Position numbers and translations under genes: made by a program. From Fidelibacterota bacterium (lineage in GTDB: Bacteria > Fidelibacterota > UBA8477 > JABMPR01), in contig JAIPJF010000015.1 in assembly GCA_021734325.1 (NCBI GenBank), positions 16,866 to 80,865 of the forward strand: a stretch of 64,000 bases of DNA. Direction: 5' to 3'. Positions 28,173 through 38,617 of the stretch are shown here, piece by piece. Numbering within the stretch: the first letter of the stretch is position 1; the number at the start of each line of letters is the position of its first letter. Under the pieces are notes generated by a model. It saw only the letters and a list, made by a program, of their open reading frames with translations, ran no database searches and was not told the DNA's origin.

Positions 28173-31100
28173 CTACTTCAGGAAGGTCATCTTTCCTGAA
28201 AGTGTGTTTTCTGGTGTTGATAGTCGATAGATATAAAGCCCACTGCTAACGGGAGCTCCACTCATATCAAGCCCATTCCATTGCATGTGGTAATAACCTG
28301 CTGCTTGATCTTCATTCACCAGATCAATGACATGCTGTCCAATAATATTGTAGATAGCCAGAGTCACGTGAGTGTTCTCTGGAATATCATACCGGATATT
28401 GGTGATGGGGTTGAATGGATTCGGATAGTTGTCGTGCAGTGCAAATTCGGTTGGAAGACCAAACTTGTCCGTACCGACATAATCGGGATCGCGTTCCGTT
28501 ACCATGTCGATGAACAGCGTCGCATCTACATCTTCAGAACATTTGATCTGAATACAGTCAATACCCACACTACCACTGGCAGTATTAATAACGCCATTCC
28601 CACCAACCCATCCAGTCAGCACATCGTTTTCAAGATCTATCGAGACAACCTGCCAGTCATCCTCAGCATAGGTAATATCATGCCATGGACCGGCGTCGTA
28701 TCCAGCATCATCATCCTTGATGACAATACGAGCCTGCATATCGGCATTGCCACCGCGGAGATAGAAGAACATCTTGGAATTGGCCTGGATTTTATCAGCC
28801 CGATTGAGATTCCACAATCTAACGAACCAACCGCCTTCTCCTGCAGGATCATCCAGAAGTACCAATTCACCTGAATGAGTACCAGCATAGGCCTGAGAAC
28901 TAGAAGCAGCAAAGGTCGATGCATCCAGGATACCATAGGTTGAACCAGAATAGTTGGGATCTTGCCAGTTTCCTGTACCAGCAACGAAATCATTCATGAT
29001 TCGGTCACCCTCAATTGACCCTGGAACATCCAGAGTTACAACGATTGTTGAGCCAGACATGATTTCATTGCCTGCCAGGTCATGAATTCCACCCACAGTC
29101 ACTGTGTAAGGTGAATTCGGAACAATGGCAGGAACTGTCAGTAGATAGGTCGTCTCACTTAAGGCGGTGACTGCAGTCGGGTTTTCTGCACCCGCATCAT
29201 CAGCAACACGGAAGTTGGTCGGTACCGTTGCATCTGCTGCAACAACAGGTTCATTGAAGCGAATCTGCAGCTCAGTTTCTGAAACGGCAACAATACCAGC
29301 CAGTTCTGGACCAGTAATATCTAGCTCAATGACATCATCCATATTTCTTGGACTGATGATATAATGACCATAGTAATAGCTTACCACACCGACGATATCA
29401 TATTTTGATCCCACGTTTAGGGAGATGGTCCCAAAATGATAATCAACATCGTCACCGATGAGAAACTTCGTCAAACTGTCATCATCAGTCAATTCGTATC
29501 GATAATCCGAAGCATTAAATGACAACACCATGGCAGATTCTATTTTAACGAGCTGACCCTCCCATTGTTCTGCAGGGTTGGTATCTGCTGCCAGCGAGCT
29601 GTCGATTGCTGCACCATCTATCAGTGTAGGAATTGTGGGATTATCGCTGGATAAATGGTCTATCAGTTTAATATGTTTCAACTCTGATAGATTATTGTAA
29701 ATATCCAGATCACCAGCAAGAACCACTTCATCGCCAACGTCAAGCGTATCACCTAAATCGTAGTCATATAGTAATACGCCATTGTAGGCACCGGTGCTGT
29801 CGTTAATCCAGACATTGTTGTATTCGTCATCAGCAGTGATGAGACCAGCAACTGTGACTGGAATATCTTTTTCGATTTGACCGCCTGGATTTAGCGCGTT
29901 CGTAAAAGCGATCGGTGTCACACCAGCATACAACATGACTGTATCAGCATTGGCTGCGTCTATCAATGTATCCATGATTCCATCGCCGGTAATTGGAGCA
30001 GAAGCTACCAGGTGTACCAGAGTTAAATCAACGGCATCAAGTGTGGCAGTTGCGAAAGTAACTGCAGTCCCGAGAACGGAATAGTCGGCAACATCGGCAG
30101 CAACTAAGTCCATTGAATAAGCGACTTCAATTTCCGTGTCACTTTTGGACATAACATTAACAATTACCGGTGTTTCTGAAAGATCAACAACATCATCCAT
30201 ATTTCTAGGATTGATACGATATGTACCTGCCGTATAGTCAACAACACCAACAATATCATACTCAGTTCCAACCGTCAGTGAGACAACACCCAAATGGTAG
30301 TCCACATTATCGCCGACAAGGAACTTGGTGACACCACCATCATCGGTTAATTCGTAGGTATACGCAGTGGCATCATAAGACAACACTTCAGCCTGTTCGA
30401 TCTTGACCAGCTGACCTTCCCACTGTTCTGCAGGATTCGTGTCTGCAGCCAGAGAGCTGTCAATATCGGCACCGGTGATCAAGGCCGGAAAAGTTGGATT
30501 CCCGCTGGATGCGGTCCCAAGCAGCGCAGCATTCTTCAACTCGGAGAGATTGTTATAAACATCCAACTCTCCAGTGAACATGATCTCATCACCTACGGCT
30601 ACAAGGCCATCAAAATCAAAGTCATAGATAAGCACGCCCTGATAGGCCTCGTTGCCATCATTGACCCAGACATTGTTATATGCATCGTTGGCTGTTACGA
30701 GTCCGGCAAAAGTAGCAGGAACGCCCAGCTCAAGTGTGCCGCCAGGATTCAATGCATTGGTAAATGCAATGGGGGTAATTCCAGCATACAATTCAACTGT
30801 GTCTGGAAGTGAAGCATCTACAAGAGTATCTAAGATGGCATCACCAGTGATTCCAGCAGAGGCGACCAGATGGACCAATTTTGCATCCGCTGCATCGATT
30901 GTTGCTGAAGCAAAAGTGACACCTGCAGTACCCAATAATGAATAATCAGCTACATCTACGGCTGTAAGTTCTGCAGAATAAACAACATCCATCTCCGTAT
31001 CACTATACGAAAACGCATCTAGCATCATAGGAGGTAGTACATTGCTCATACCAGGAGTCCGGATGGCCGCTATTTCCCAATCGCTATTGGCAAAATCAGC

Positions 31101-32930
31101 AAGGCCCTGACCATCTGTTACTCTGGCTGATGATCCGGCGGATCCAACCAGAACCAGAGAACCGAGCCTGTTGAATTCAGCTTCCAGACCAGTATCGGGA
31201 TAATCGCCTCCGGCATAGATAACGGCATCTTGCTGGCTGGCACCTGAAACAGCCGCCAGAGAGATGCTGTAAACTGCGGAATTGGCAAAATCTCCAGCTT
31301 CAGCACCCTTCACGAGTGCCACGCCATCGGTCCCATCCTGAATGCTGGACCAGGAAGCGTTCTGATCAGGAGTATATCCACCAATATCAGTTACGCCTGC
31401 CTCAGCAAGCACAAAGAAGCCATTGGCTGGAAGTGAACCTGTTAAATCAGTTGCCTGATAGATGATGTCGCCATTGCCATTCACAAAGACGAGAACATAA
31501 GCATCAGCAGCCAGGTCGATGGCCTGATCTGTATTATTGAATAGCTCAATGTACTCTGCGGCGGATGTTTTTGTATCAAATTCGTTGATCAATACAGCAC
31601 TCGGCTCCTTGATTGTGATGGTAGCCAGGCCTGGCGTTGTGAATTCATTGGCACCGTCAGGTGCTGAAAAGACATTCCAGTATTCTCCGCTATTATCAGT
31701 TGAGTACAAATTACCAGCAGCATCAAACACGATCTCATTGTTCCGATTCTGCCCGGTTATAATAGTATCAACAGCAGCGCCAGTGGCCATATCATGAACG
31801 TAAATGTTGCCACTATAATAATCACCCCACAGGATGTGCCCATTTGCTTCGTCAAGTAGCAGACTTGTGGCACCTGTAACTGTCTTCGGTAGTGCCCAAA
31901 GTGTATCGGCTAGTGTCAAAGTTGTTCCTGTGTATGGGGGATATTTAAGCAGAGGATATGCTTGGCCTGGATCTGCTCTTTTTTGACAGATGTAAATATT
32001 ACCATCGCTATCGACTACAACATCATTTTGATAATAGCTTCCATTAGGACGGGCAACAACATGTTCTCCTGTATAGTCAGCTGGCAGTGCATCAGCTGTG
32101 CCCAAAGTATACATCGTTATTCCATCAACTGCAGCATAGGCCTCACTGGCAGTATAAATGACGCGATCGGCTCCCGTACCATAAATAAAATGAGAGTTGA
32201 TCCCTTGACCAACGTATTTATTGCTGGCGCCCAGGACCTCCGTCATTGAAGCGGTGCTAATAGAGGCGTCAAATGAATAAATTACGTCGGTCCCTGTATG
32301 GGAAACGAACACTTTATCATTTTCACCGACAGTGCTTTCACCGGGTGCATCACTGGAGGAACTCCAGTCTAATCCAGCATCAGAAAAATCGAGATTATCC
32401 TGTACAGCGTTAAACATAAAAACACCATCACCGTTATAGAAGGCGCCAGGATTTGCACTTGTTCCAGCATAGCCATTTGAGACATAAACTTTTCCGAAGT
32501 GGACACTCTGGGGATTGGTGTTAACGGTAATTCCCTTGGGTGAATACATGACTGTTTTCAATGGATCACTGATTTTTGTCCACTCTGTATAACCATCATC
32601 AGCAGCTGTAACTTCAAAAGTATAGTCCCCGTTGGGAAGGGTAGCCCCGCCAGCATCTGTACCATCCCAGGTCACAGAATTGGCCCCTTTTGTCGCTGTT
32701 ACCAGCGAAATGGTACGCACCAGAGTGGCACCACTGTAAATTTTTACATCTACGCCGTTATCTGCATCTTCATTCAAAACAAATGAGATATCGACAGTAC
32801 TGTTTGTTGCTCCAGTGAGTATCACATTGGTACTTACTTCCAGATTGGTGGCATATACGTTAGCATATGAACTGGTTGTAAAACCAAGGACGAAAACCAG
32901 AGTAGCAATAAGAAAACTACTTCGTTTCAT
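28173..32930 (-). CDS. very large secreted multi-domain protein with internal duplication and T9SS sorting domain
   Basis: A 1585-residue protein with signal peptide MKRSSFLIATLVFVLGFTTS. In order: a FlgD-like Ig domain (about 30-110), a propeller-like region (about 115-440), a lamin-tail-like domain (about 445-630) and two copies of a 280-residue unit (about 635-920 and 925-1205; both hold YNNVW and LAADTNPAEQWEGQLVKIE). An SbsA-type Ig domain (about 1208-1300), a jelly-roll sugar-binding-like module (about 1315-1470) and a type-A sorting tail (NYPNPFNPITNIRYDIPEN...) close it. The jelly roll matches the N-terminal module of the starch-binding protein at 9937-13550. No catalytic motif was found; adhesion or polymer binding is the best guess. 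Confidence 0.82.
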   Translation of the reverse strand: MKRSSFLIATLVFVLGFTTSSYANVYATNLEVSTNVILTGATNSTVDISFVLNEDADNGVDVKIYSGATLVRTISLVTATKGANSVTWDGTDAGGATLPNGDYTFEVTAADDGYTEWTKISDPLKTVMYSPKGITVNTNPQSVHFGKVYVSNGYAGTSANPGAFYNGDGVFMFNAVQDNLDFSDAGLDWSSSSDAPGESTVGENDKVFVSHTGTDVIYSFDASISTASMTEVLGASNKYVGQGINSHFIYGTGADRVIYTASEAYAAVDGITMYTLGTADALPADYTGEHVVARPNGSYYQNDVVVDSDGNIYICQKRADPGQAYPLLKYPPYTGTTLTLADTLWALPKTVTGATSLLLDEANGHILWGDYYSGNIYVHDMATGAAVDTIITGQNRNNEIVFDAAGNLYSTDNSGEYWNVFSAPDGANEFTTPGLATITIKEPSAVLINEFDTKTSAAEYIELFNNTDQAIDLAADAYVLVFVNGNGDIIYQATDLTGSLPANGFFVLAEAGVTDIGGYTPDQNASWSSIQDGTDGVALVKGAEAGDFANSAVYSISLAAVSGASQQDAVIYAGGDYPDTGLEAEFNRLGSLVLVGSAGSSARVTDGQGLADFANSDWEIAAIRTPGMSNVLPPMMLDAFSYSDTEMDVVYSAELTAVDVADYSLLGTAGVTFASATIDAADAKLVHLVASAGITGDAILDTLVDASLPDTVELYAGITPIAFTNALNPGGTLELGVPATFAGLVTANDAYNNVWVNDGNEAYQGVLIYDFDFDGLVAVGDEIMFTGELDVYNNLSELKNAALLGTASSGNPTFPALITGADIDSSLAADTNPAEQWEGQLVKIEQAEVLSYDATAYTYELTDDGGVTKFLVGDNVDYHLGVVSLTVGTEYDIVGVVDYTAGTYRINPRNMDDVVDLSETPVIVNVMSKSDTEIEVAYSMDLVAADVADYSVLGTAVTFATATLDAVDLTLVHLVASAPITGDGIMDTLIDAANADTVMLYAGVTPIAFTNALNPGGQIEKDIPVTVAGLITADDEYNNVWINDSTGAYNGVLLYDYDLGDTLDVGDEVVLAGDLDIYNNLSELKHIKLIDHLSSDNPTIPTLIDGAAIDSSLAADTNPAEQWEGQLVKIESAMVLSFNASDYRYELTDDDSLTKFLIGDDVDYHFGTISLNVGSKYDIVGVVSYYYGHYIISPRNMDDVIELDITGPELAGIVAVSETELQIRFNEPVVAADATVPTNFRVADDAGAENPTAVTALSETTYLLTVPAIVPNSPYTVTVGGIHDLAGNEIMSGSTIVVTLDVPGSIEGDRIMNDFVAGTGNWQDPNYSGSTYGILDASTFAASSSQAYAGTHSGELVLLDDPAGEGGWFVRLWNLNRADKIQANSKMFFYLRGGNADMQARIVIKDDDAGYDAGPWHDITYAEDDWQVVSIDLENDVLTGWVGGNGVINTASGSVGIDCIQIKCSEDVDATLFIDMVTERDPDYVGTDKFGLPTEFALHDNYPNPFNPITNIRYDIPENTHVTLAIYNIIGQHVIDLVNEDQAAGYYHMQWNGLDMSGAPVSSGLYIYRLSTPENTLSGKMTFLK

Positions 32931-32981
32931 TTTTCAAATCCCCTTCCCGAGTTGGGTTTTATTGGTTAGCGAGATAGTTTA

Positions 32982-32996
32982 AGTATGATACATACT
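32982..32996. promoter_or_regulatory. inverted repeat upstream of the large surface protein, possible operator
   Basis: AGTATG-ATA-CATACT is a perfect inverted repeat 52 bases before the ATG at 32930. Size and placement suit a repressor or activator site, but no matching regulator is in the window. Confidence 0.35.
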
Positions 32997-33374
32997 CCGA
33001 ACAATCGTTTTCGAAATATACTTTTCCCAGGTGCAGAAAATCCAAAGCTATTTCCCTGCGCAGGCCATCAAAATGCACCCTGTTTTTGGATGAGTATGAG
33101 GTCCCACCTGAGTGCTATATCATCATTAAACAGCAGACCTTCATTATAGCACGTTGATCTGGTTGGGCGTTAGACCCAGCTGTGCTGAAATTTGATTAAT
33201 TCATTATTAATCAAAAATAACCAAGCAGCCGCCAAAATCGAGTTTTAACTCCTTATTTATCCCAAGCTCTGGAGGTGTACCTTATGCGATAATTCTACTG
33301 GCTCAGTGGCAGAAAACGTGAGTATCTGATTTAATCACTCAAATACTATTGTTTTTTGAACGCCTGGGTCACAT
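32997..33374. other. gene-free stretch with one AT-rich hairpin
   Basis: No credible coding region or RNA gene is visible. The only structure is a perfect 10-bp hairpin TTTGATTAAT-TCATT-ATTAATCAAA at 33191-33215, which lacks a T-run and may be a decayed terminator for readthrough from the convergent or upstream side. Confidence 0.4.
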
Positions 33375-34463
33375 TTAAAGATAAAAATGAATTTGCCCCA
33401 GATATTGTCCTTCGGGGGCTGGATCAGATTCTGGCAGATCCAGATTGCTCTGACGATAAGCTATTTTGATCTCTATTCCAGGTAGTGGAAAGAATTCGAA
33501 TCCCAGGCTGGATCGATTGATGGCTCCAGTTAATAGATCACGGTCGGGATCATAGAATTCATACCGCGCAATCAAATCCACACCAGGAAAAAGACGATAA
33601 CTCAACTGATGAACCACGGCACTTTTGTCGAGTGGGTTTGCAGACCAGCCAGACAATTGTGAAAATTCACCCAAGTAGTCCAGATGTCCGAGGGATAATC
33701 CCCAGGACGCTGTAGAAGCAGATAATTCTGCCTCTTTCAGATAGGCAATGCTGGTCTGTCCTGCGAATAGATTTCTTGACAGATGATAGGTCATTTTCAT
33801 CTGCTGAAACCCTGCCCCATCTATCTGTGCCCCGGAATTTACAAAAGCTGTTCCCAGCATGACGGAAATTTCAAATCCGCTGATGGGAGCGCTCCCAATT
33901 TCAAGGTAAGTGGGTGCCTCAAGATAAGGTGTATAAGGCATTCCTTCAGATTCCAATCCAAGCAGAGTCAGATTACCTCCCCGTGTGAACAATGTATGAT
34001 CGTCCATCCGCCACCCCAAGGCAGGTACTTCCCTGCTGATGGAGACCCAGCTATCCAGCATCAAGCCTTCATAGCGTATCCCTCCGGTGAATCGGAATTC
34101 TTCAAGAATACGATTCACTTCAGCATGGAGAATCAAACTACCCCACTCAACACCACCGTAGAGGGCGAGCTGCATGGGGAAGTGACGCAAATCTTTCTCT
34201 TCCTGTGATACGAACTGATAGCGGGTATCGAATCCAAGATAAAAGGGACGTTCACTTTCGACACTGGTCCATGGCAAAACCATATCCTTCATCACCAGGG
34301 TCTCGCGAATAAAATCCTTTCCATAGGAAGTCCGTGCGGCACCACCTCCGGAAAAGCTGTGACAGCTTGAGCAGCTAACTTCTTCCATTACAGCAAAGCG
34401 TGGCAATCCATACAATGTACCAGCAAGTGAAATGAGGATTGTCAATTTAGTCAGGTGTGTCAA
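33375..34463 (-). CDS. outer-membrane barrel-like protein with N-terminal c-type haem motif
   Basis: A 362-residue protein. The signal peptide (LTILISLAGTLYG) is followed almost at once by a single haem-attachment motif CSSCH (about residues 31-35, EVSCSSCHSFSGGGAARTSY). The remainder consists of alternating amphipathic strands ending in GQIHFYL, as in an outer-membrane porin. The gene overlaps the cytochrome lipoprotein gene by 4 bases. A haem-bearing barrel beside a cytochrome lipoprotein suggests a small electron-transfer or metal-handling unit at the outer membrane, but no family name is certain. Confidence 0.65.
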   Translation of the reverse strand: MTHLTKLTILISLAGTLYGLPRFAVMEEVSCSSCHSFSGGGAARTSYGKDFIRETLVMKDMVLPWTSVESERPFYLGFDTRYQFVSQEEKDLRHFPMQLALYGGVEWGSLILHAEVNRILEEFRFTGGIRYEGLMLDSWVSISREVPALGWRMDDHTLFTRGGNLTLLGLESEGMPYTPYLEAPTYLEIGSAPISGFEISVMLGTAFVNSGAQIDGAGFQQMKMTYHLSRNLFAGQTSIAYLKEAELSASTASWGLSLGHLDYLGEFSQLSGWSANPLDKSAVVHQLSYRLFPGVDLIARYEFYDPDRDLLTGAINRSSLGFEFFPLPGIEIKIAYRQSNLDLPESDPAPEGQYLGQIHFYL

Positions 34464-35467
34464 TTGTTTAATGCTCCCTGATCTATCCAGGTTTCAATTG
34501 TCGCAATAGTATTTGCTGACAATGGTGTCGCATTCAAGGGCATCTGACTCCCGGAAGTTCCCTTGAGTTTTTGGATGATCTTACTGTTGGCACCATCGCC
34601 TGGAATGACGACAGCCCCACTATTTGATCCGTTCATCAGTTGAGTATAGGAACTCAAATTCAATCCTGCATTGCTTCCGTGGCAGCTGCCACACTTGCTA
34701 TTCCATATCGGTTGAATAGTGCTGGCATAGCTCACCGGATTTTCAGCAGAACCCTGAAGTAAAATCTGGTGAGGAGAGTTTGCTGTATTTGAGCTGATGG
34801 ATAAAACCGCGTTAAAGGTCCCTGCTGAAAGCGGTTGGAAGGTAATGGTAATCGTCTGGGAGGCTCCCGGGTTCAACACCAAGGGCGTGCTGGCATTTGA
34901 ATGATAGGCAGATAGATCAAAGGTGATCGCGTTTATAAGCAAAGTATCCATCCCTGAATTGCTGAGGGTAAGTAGTTCGTGTGCCTGATCCGTATTCAGG
35001 ATCGTTCCAAAATTGATCTCCATTCTTGATAGGGTAAGGACAGGAACAGGTAATGGTGTTCCTGAGCCACTCACTTGAATGGTCGATTCAGGGTTTAAGG
35101 GGTCATTGCTTTCCAACATTAATAAAGCTGTGTAATCGGATTCGCTGTGAGGTGTAAAGGTCAATTCGAGGTAAAGCGTGTCGCCTGAACCGAGGAGGAA
35201 CTGACCTTCAGGCGAGATCGAAAATGCACTACTATCCTGGACCAAGGTCGTTTTGGCATTTAAGTCACCGCTCCCCTGATTGGTCATATAGAATTCGAGT
35301 GTCTGGCTGCTGCCGATCGTGATCGTTGAAAATTCGATCGTATCTCGCTCAAGCTTCGATTCCGGGAATAATCTCTCAGGCTCACCGAGATCACTGCAGC
35401 CTATCATGACAAACAGTAGGGCAAAAGCAATGATTCTATATAGCAGAAGAGATTTCATCGGAGCCAA
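34460..35467 (-). CDS. lipoprotein with two Ig-like (choice-of-anchor D type) domains and C-terminal cytochrome c motif
   Basis: A 335-residue protein with a lipobox (ALLFVMIGC). Two beta repeats follow (about 35-130 and 135-235) of the ASH/HYDIN-like 'choice-of-anchor D' type, for example LERDTIEFSTITIGSSQTLE and SRMEINFGTILNTDQAHELL. The C-terminal 90 residues hold CGSCH (about 258-262) in WNSKCGSCHGSNAGLNLSSY and a distal Met in GSQMPLNATPL, the pattern of small planctomycete-type cytochrome domains. It is likely an envelope electron carrier coupled to the overlapping barrel gene. Confidence 0.75.
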   Translation of the reverse strand: MAPMKSLLLYRIIAFALLFVMIGCSDLGEPERLFPESKLERDTIEFSTITIGSSQTLEFYMTNQGSGDLNAKTTLVQDSSAFSISPEGQFLLGSGDTLYLELTFTPHSESDYTALLMLESNDPLNPESTIQVSGSGTPLPVPVLTLSRMEINFGTILNTDQAHELLTLSNSGMDTLLINAITFDLSAYHSNASTPLVLNPGASQTITITFQPLSAGTFNAVLSISSNTANSPHQILLQGSAENPVSYASTIQPIWNSKCGSCHGSNAGLNLSSYTQLMNGSNSGAVVIPGDGANSKIIQKLKGTSGSQMPLNATPLSANTIATIETWIDQGALNN

Positions 35468-35650
35468 TATACTGCTGGGTCAAAACTGTCAAACATATAT
35501 ATGACCATTGTTATCATGTTTAATGAATGAACTTCCAGTTGTTTAACGCATTGAAATCCTTGGATGGCAGTCGATCAAAAAACTTTTATTTAAATCCTGA
35601 TATAAATAATCATATTAGGCTGATGAGTAAACCCATAAAGAAGTAGAACT

Positions 35651-37879
35651 ATGACCCAAAATAAGCCAGAAAATCACAATAAAACACAGCAGTATGAATT
35701 CGATGTAGATGGGATGACCTGCGCCGCCTGCGTGGCCAATGTGGAATCAGCCATTGCCACCATTCCCGGTGTAAAAGAAATCTCTGTTAATCTCGCCACA
35801 GAATCAGCCAACATTATCACTGATGAAGCGATCCCTGTTAAGAAGTTCATGCAGGCAGTGGTGAAAATGGGATATCGGCTAGAGCCACGCGGATCTTCAT
35901 CATTACTAGAGCGGCAGCAGCGTGCCATAGCCAACTGGAAAAATCTGTTAGTTATCCAGGCCGTCTTTGGAATCCCTCTCCTGATCTACTCCATGTGGGA
36001 GATGTTCAGTAAGCAGTCGATCTTTCCGCCTGGAATCAGCATGGGAATTCAATTCACTCTGGCTACTATTCTGGCAATCACCGGCACCGGCTATTATCGT
36101 CGCGGATTTAAACATCTCTATATGCGGGCACCAAATATGGACTCATTGGTTGCTCTGGGAACTGGCGCTGCCTATAGCTATTCGGTGATTTCAGCATTGA
36201 ATCTACTCTTCGGCTGGCATATCGCGGGCTTCGAGACCCTGTATTTTGAAGCGGCAGGTACCATTCTGCTTTTTATCACCTTTGGGAAATGGCTTGAAGC
36301 CATGGCCCGGGGCAAGACTACTGAGGCGATCACAGGTCTCATGGATCAAATGCCGAGTGAAGCAGAGGTGTTTCGGGAGAATAAATGGCAGATTTTACCA
36401 CTGTCTGAAGTGCATGTGGGAGAAAAGATCAGAGTAAAACCCCATACCCGAATCCCAGTTGACGGAGTCATCATTTCAGGTACAAGTAGCGTAGATGAAT
36501 CTTCCATCAGCGGTGAACCACTGCCTGTGGAAAAATTTTTAGGAGCCAATGTTATTGGAGCCAGCATGAATCTGCAATCCACCCTTGAAATTGAGGCTCA
36601 GAAAATCGGCCGAGATTCACTGTTTGGTCAAATCATCAAGCTGGTCGAGGATGCCCAGTCAAAAAAACCCGAGATCCAAAAACTGGCCGACCGAATAGCT
36701 GGCGTCTTTGTTCCCGTAGTGCTAAGCCTGGCCATTCTGAGTGGTCTCACCTGGTTGTTTCTGGGTTTCGGGATCAGTTTTGCCTTTAATGTGACCATCT
36801 CGGTCCTGATCATTGCCTGTCCCTGCGCTCTTGGACTTGCGACACCAACTGCCCTGGTGGTAGGCAGCGGGATCGCAGCGCGAGGTGGAATACTCGTCAA
36901 ATCTGCTGATGCCTTTCAACAATTTAATCGCCTCGATGTCATGGTCTTTGACAAGACCGGTACACTGACCATGTCAGACCCGCAGGTGATCGCTTGTTAT
37001 CCGGAACAGGATGACCTGCTTATTCAGCTGGCCATGGGTCTGGAACAGGTCAGCAAGCACCCCCTGGCCAAGCCACTTTTGGATCATGGTAAAAGTCGAT
37101 CGCTCCAGCCAGCCCTTATTAAGGAAGTAACAGAAATTCCCGGTTTTGGTCTGAAGGGGAAATATCAAAATTCCATAGTCAAACTGAAGCGAGTCGAAGA
37201 TACAGATTCACTCCCGGCGGAGATTTCCACGATTCTTACTCAATTCAGCCAGAAGGGATACACTGTCTCGGCTCTCTTTGAGGGGGACAAAGTGCGTGGC
37301 TTGATTGCCTTCACCGATACCCTTAAACCAGAGGCTAAATCTGTGATACAGGCACTCAAACAAAAAGGAATACCGTCCATCCTTTTAACCGGTGATAAGT
37401 CCGCAGCAGCTGAGAACATTGCCAAAATTGTGGGAATAGCAAAAATCAAATCAGAATTGCTTCCGGCGGACAAACATGCCGAGATCCTGCGCCTGAAGGA
37501 ATCAGGAAGCACAGTGGGAATGCTTGGTGATGGAATCAACGATGCACCTGCTCTGGTTGCAGCGGATATTGGTCTCTCATTCAGTGCCGGTACTGATATC
37601 GCAGTCAATGCCGCAGATATCATCTTTCTGAATAACTCACTAAAAAATGTGATCTATGCTCACCGCATTTCCAAAGCAACGATCTCGAAGATCAAACAGA
37701 ACCTGTTTTGGGCATTTATCTATAATTTGGCTGGCATTCCCGTTGCCATGGGCATTCTATATCCTTTTACAGGAACCCTTCTGAATCCAATGTTTGCCGG
37801 CATGGCCATGGCATTTTCTTCAGTCTCTGTTGTTGGGAATACACTTTTATTGAAAAGCCGCAATTATTTCCGTGATTAA
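35651..37879 (+). CDS. copA: copper-translocating P-type ATPase CopA
   Basis: A 742-residue P1B ATPase. It has one N-terminal metal-binding domain with [12 protein letters not shown] (about 20-31), eight predicted membrane helices, the ion-path motif ACPCALG (about 390), the phosphorylation motif DKTGTLT (about 434), and GDGINDAP with the TGDKS hinge in the nucleotide-binding part. CPC plus the GMTCAAC domain indicates Cu(I) export from the cytoplasm. It is monocistronic, closed by a terminator at 37882-37909, and diverges from the cytochrome pair; no CueR or CopZ gene is adjacent. Confidence 0.93.
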   Translation: MTQNKPENHNKTQQYEFDVDGMTCAACVANVESAIATIPGVKEISVNLATESANIITDEAIPVKKFMQAVVKMGYRLEPRGSSSLLERQQRAIANWKNLLVIQAVFGIPLLIYSMWEMFSKQSIFPPGISMGIQFTLATILAITGTGYYRRGFKHLYMRAPNMDSLVALGTGAAYSYSVISALNLLFGWHIAGFETLYFEAAGTILLFITFGKWLEAMARGKTTEAITGLMDQMPSEAEVFRENKWQILPLSEVHVGEKIRVKPHTRIPVDGVIISGTSSVDESSISGEPLPVEKFLGANVIGASMNLQSTLEIEAQKIGRDSLFGQIIKLVEDAQSKKPEIQKLADRIAGVFVPVVLSLAILSGLTWLFLGFGISFAFNVTISVLIIACPCALGLATPTALVVGSGIAARGGILVKSADAFQQFNRLDVMVFDKTGTLTMSDPQVIACYPEQDDLLIQLAMGLEQVSKHPLAKPLLDHGKSRSLQPALIKEVTEIPGFGLKGKYQNSIVKLKRVEDTDSLPAEISTILTQFSQKGYTVSALFEGDKVRGLIAFTDTLKPEAKSVIQALKQKGIPSILLTGDKSAAAENIAKIVGIAKIKSELLPADKHAEILRLKESGSTVGMLGDGINDAPALVAADIGLSFSAGTDIAVNAADIIFLNNSLKNVIYAHRISKATISKIKQNLFWAFIYNLAGIPVAMGILYPFTGTLLNPMFAGMAMAFSSVSVVGNTLLLKSRNYFRD

Positions 37880-37881
37880 AT

Positions 37882-37909
37882 AAAAAGGGATCCAGATGGA
37901 TCCCTTTTT
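37882..37909. terminator. bidirectional terminator between copA and the DUF3467 gene
   Basis: AAAAAGGGATCC-AGAT-GGATCCCTTTTT is a perfect 12-bp stem with A- and T-runs at its two sides, placed between convergent genes. Confidence 0.92.
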
Positions 37910-37930
37910 AAAATGAATTTTTGGTTCGGA

Positions 37931-38245
37931 TTAATTGGCCATTTGCGGTCCGGATTTTATACCCGGGAATGCCAGTGGATCAGGCAATTTGATCTCGCCA
38001 TTTTCAGCTTCATACTTTGATATATTTTGTTCAAGCGCCCTTAGCAAGGCTTTTGTATGGCTGGGGGTCATGATGATCCGTGACTGAACATTTGCCTTTG
38101 GTGAACCAGGCATTACACGGACGAAATCCATCACGAATTCCGCAGCAGAGTGAGTGATGATCGCTAGATTCGCATACTCTCCATCTGCAACTTTCTCATT
38201 AACATGAATCTGAATCTGTTGTGCCGCCGGTTTTTTGGTTTCCAT
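37931..38245 (-). CDS. DUF3467 family protein
   Basis: A 104-residue soluble protein. The core, YANLAIITHSAAEFVMDFVR followed by VMPGSPKANVQSRIIMTPSH, matches the widespread DUF3467 family, whose function is unknown. It sits 30 bases behind the zinc-ribbon gene on the same strand, so the two are probably co-transcribed and end at the shared terminator behind copA. Confidence 0.8.
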   Translation of the reverse strand: METKKPAAQQIQIHVNEKVADGEYANLAIITHSAAEFVMDFVRVMPGSPKANVQSRIIMTPSHTKALLRALEQNISKYEAENGEIKLPDPLAFPGIKSGPQMAN

Positions 38246-38275
38246 AATAACTCCTCAGTTTAGCCCGGTCAAATA

Positions 38276-38617
38276 TTATGATTCCCAGGGTTTGTTGCTT
38301 GAGATATTTGGATTATCCTCGCCCCACTCCTCTTCAGTATGATCAGGATCTTTATCCCAATCAATTTCCTCTGCCTGTGTATCAGGTAAATCCTGATCAT
38401 CAAAATCTGATTCTTCAAAACGGAGATATTCGTCCCCATATACAGATTCATCAAAAAAGTCAATATCATCTACAATTTCTGCCACCATGAGAAACTCAAG
38501 AAAATCCATGTATTTTTTATTTTTGAGATTTGTTGCGCAGTGACCACAAACAAGAGATTTGGCCAATTTCTCTTCAGAGAGTTCTTCACCGCAATTTGGG
38601 CATACAATATCTTCCAT
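38276..38617 (-). CDS. acidic zinc-ribbon protein
   Basis: A 113-residue protein. An N-terminal zinc ribbon has two CxxC pairs (CPNCGEELSEEKLAKSLVCGHC, seen in two parts at residues 6-9 and 24-27). The remaining 75 residues are very rich in Asp and Glu (FFDESVYGDEYLRFEES). It may bind nucleic acid or protein; no family name is secure. It precedes the DUF3467 gene. Confidence 0.65.
   Translation of the reverse strand: MEDIVCPNCGEELSEEKLAKSLVCGHCATNLKNKKYMDFLEFLMVAEIVDDIDFFDESVYGDEYLRFEESDFDDQDLPDTQAEEIDWDKDPDHTEEEWGEDNPNISSNKPWES

Noticed and set aside
33169..33175. GTTAGAC resembling an integron R' box
   Set aside because: There is no R'' partner, no L arms and no cassette context; a 7-mer of this kind occurs by chance.
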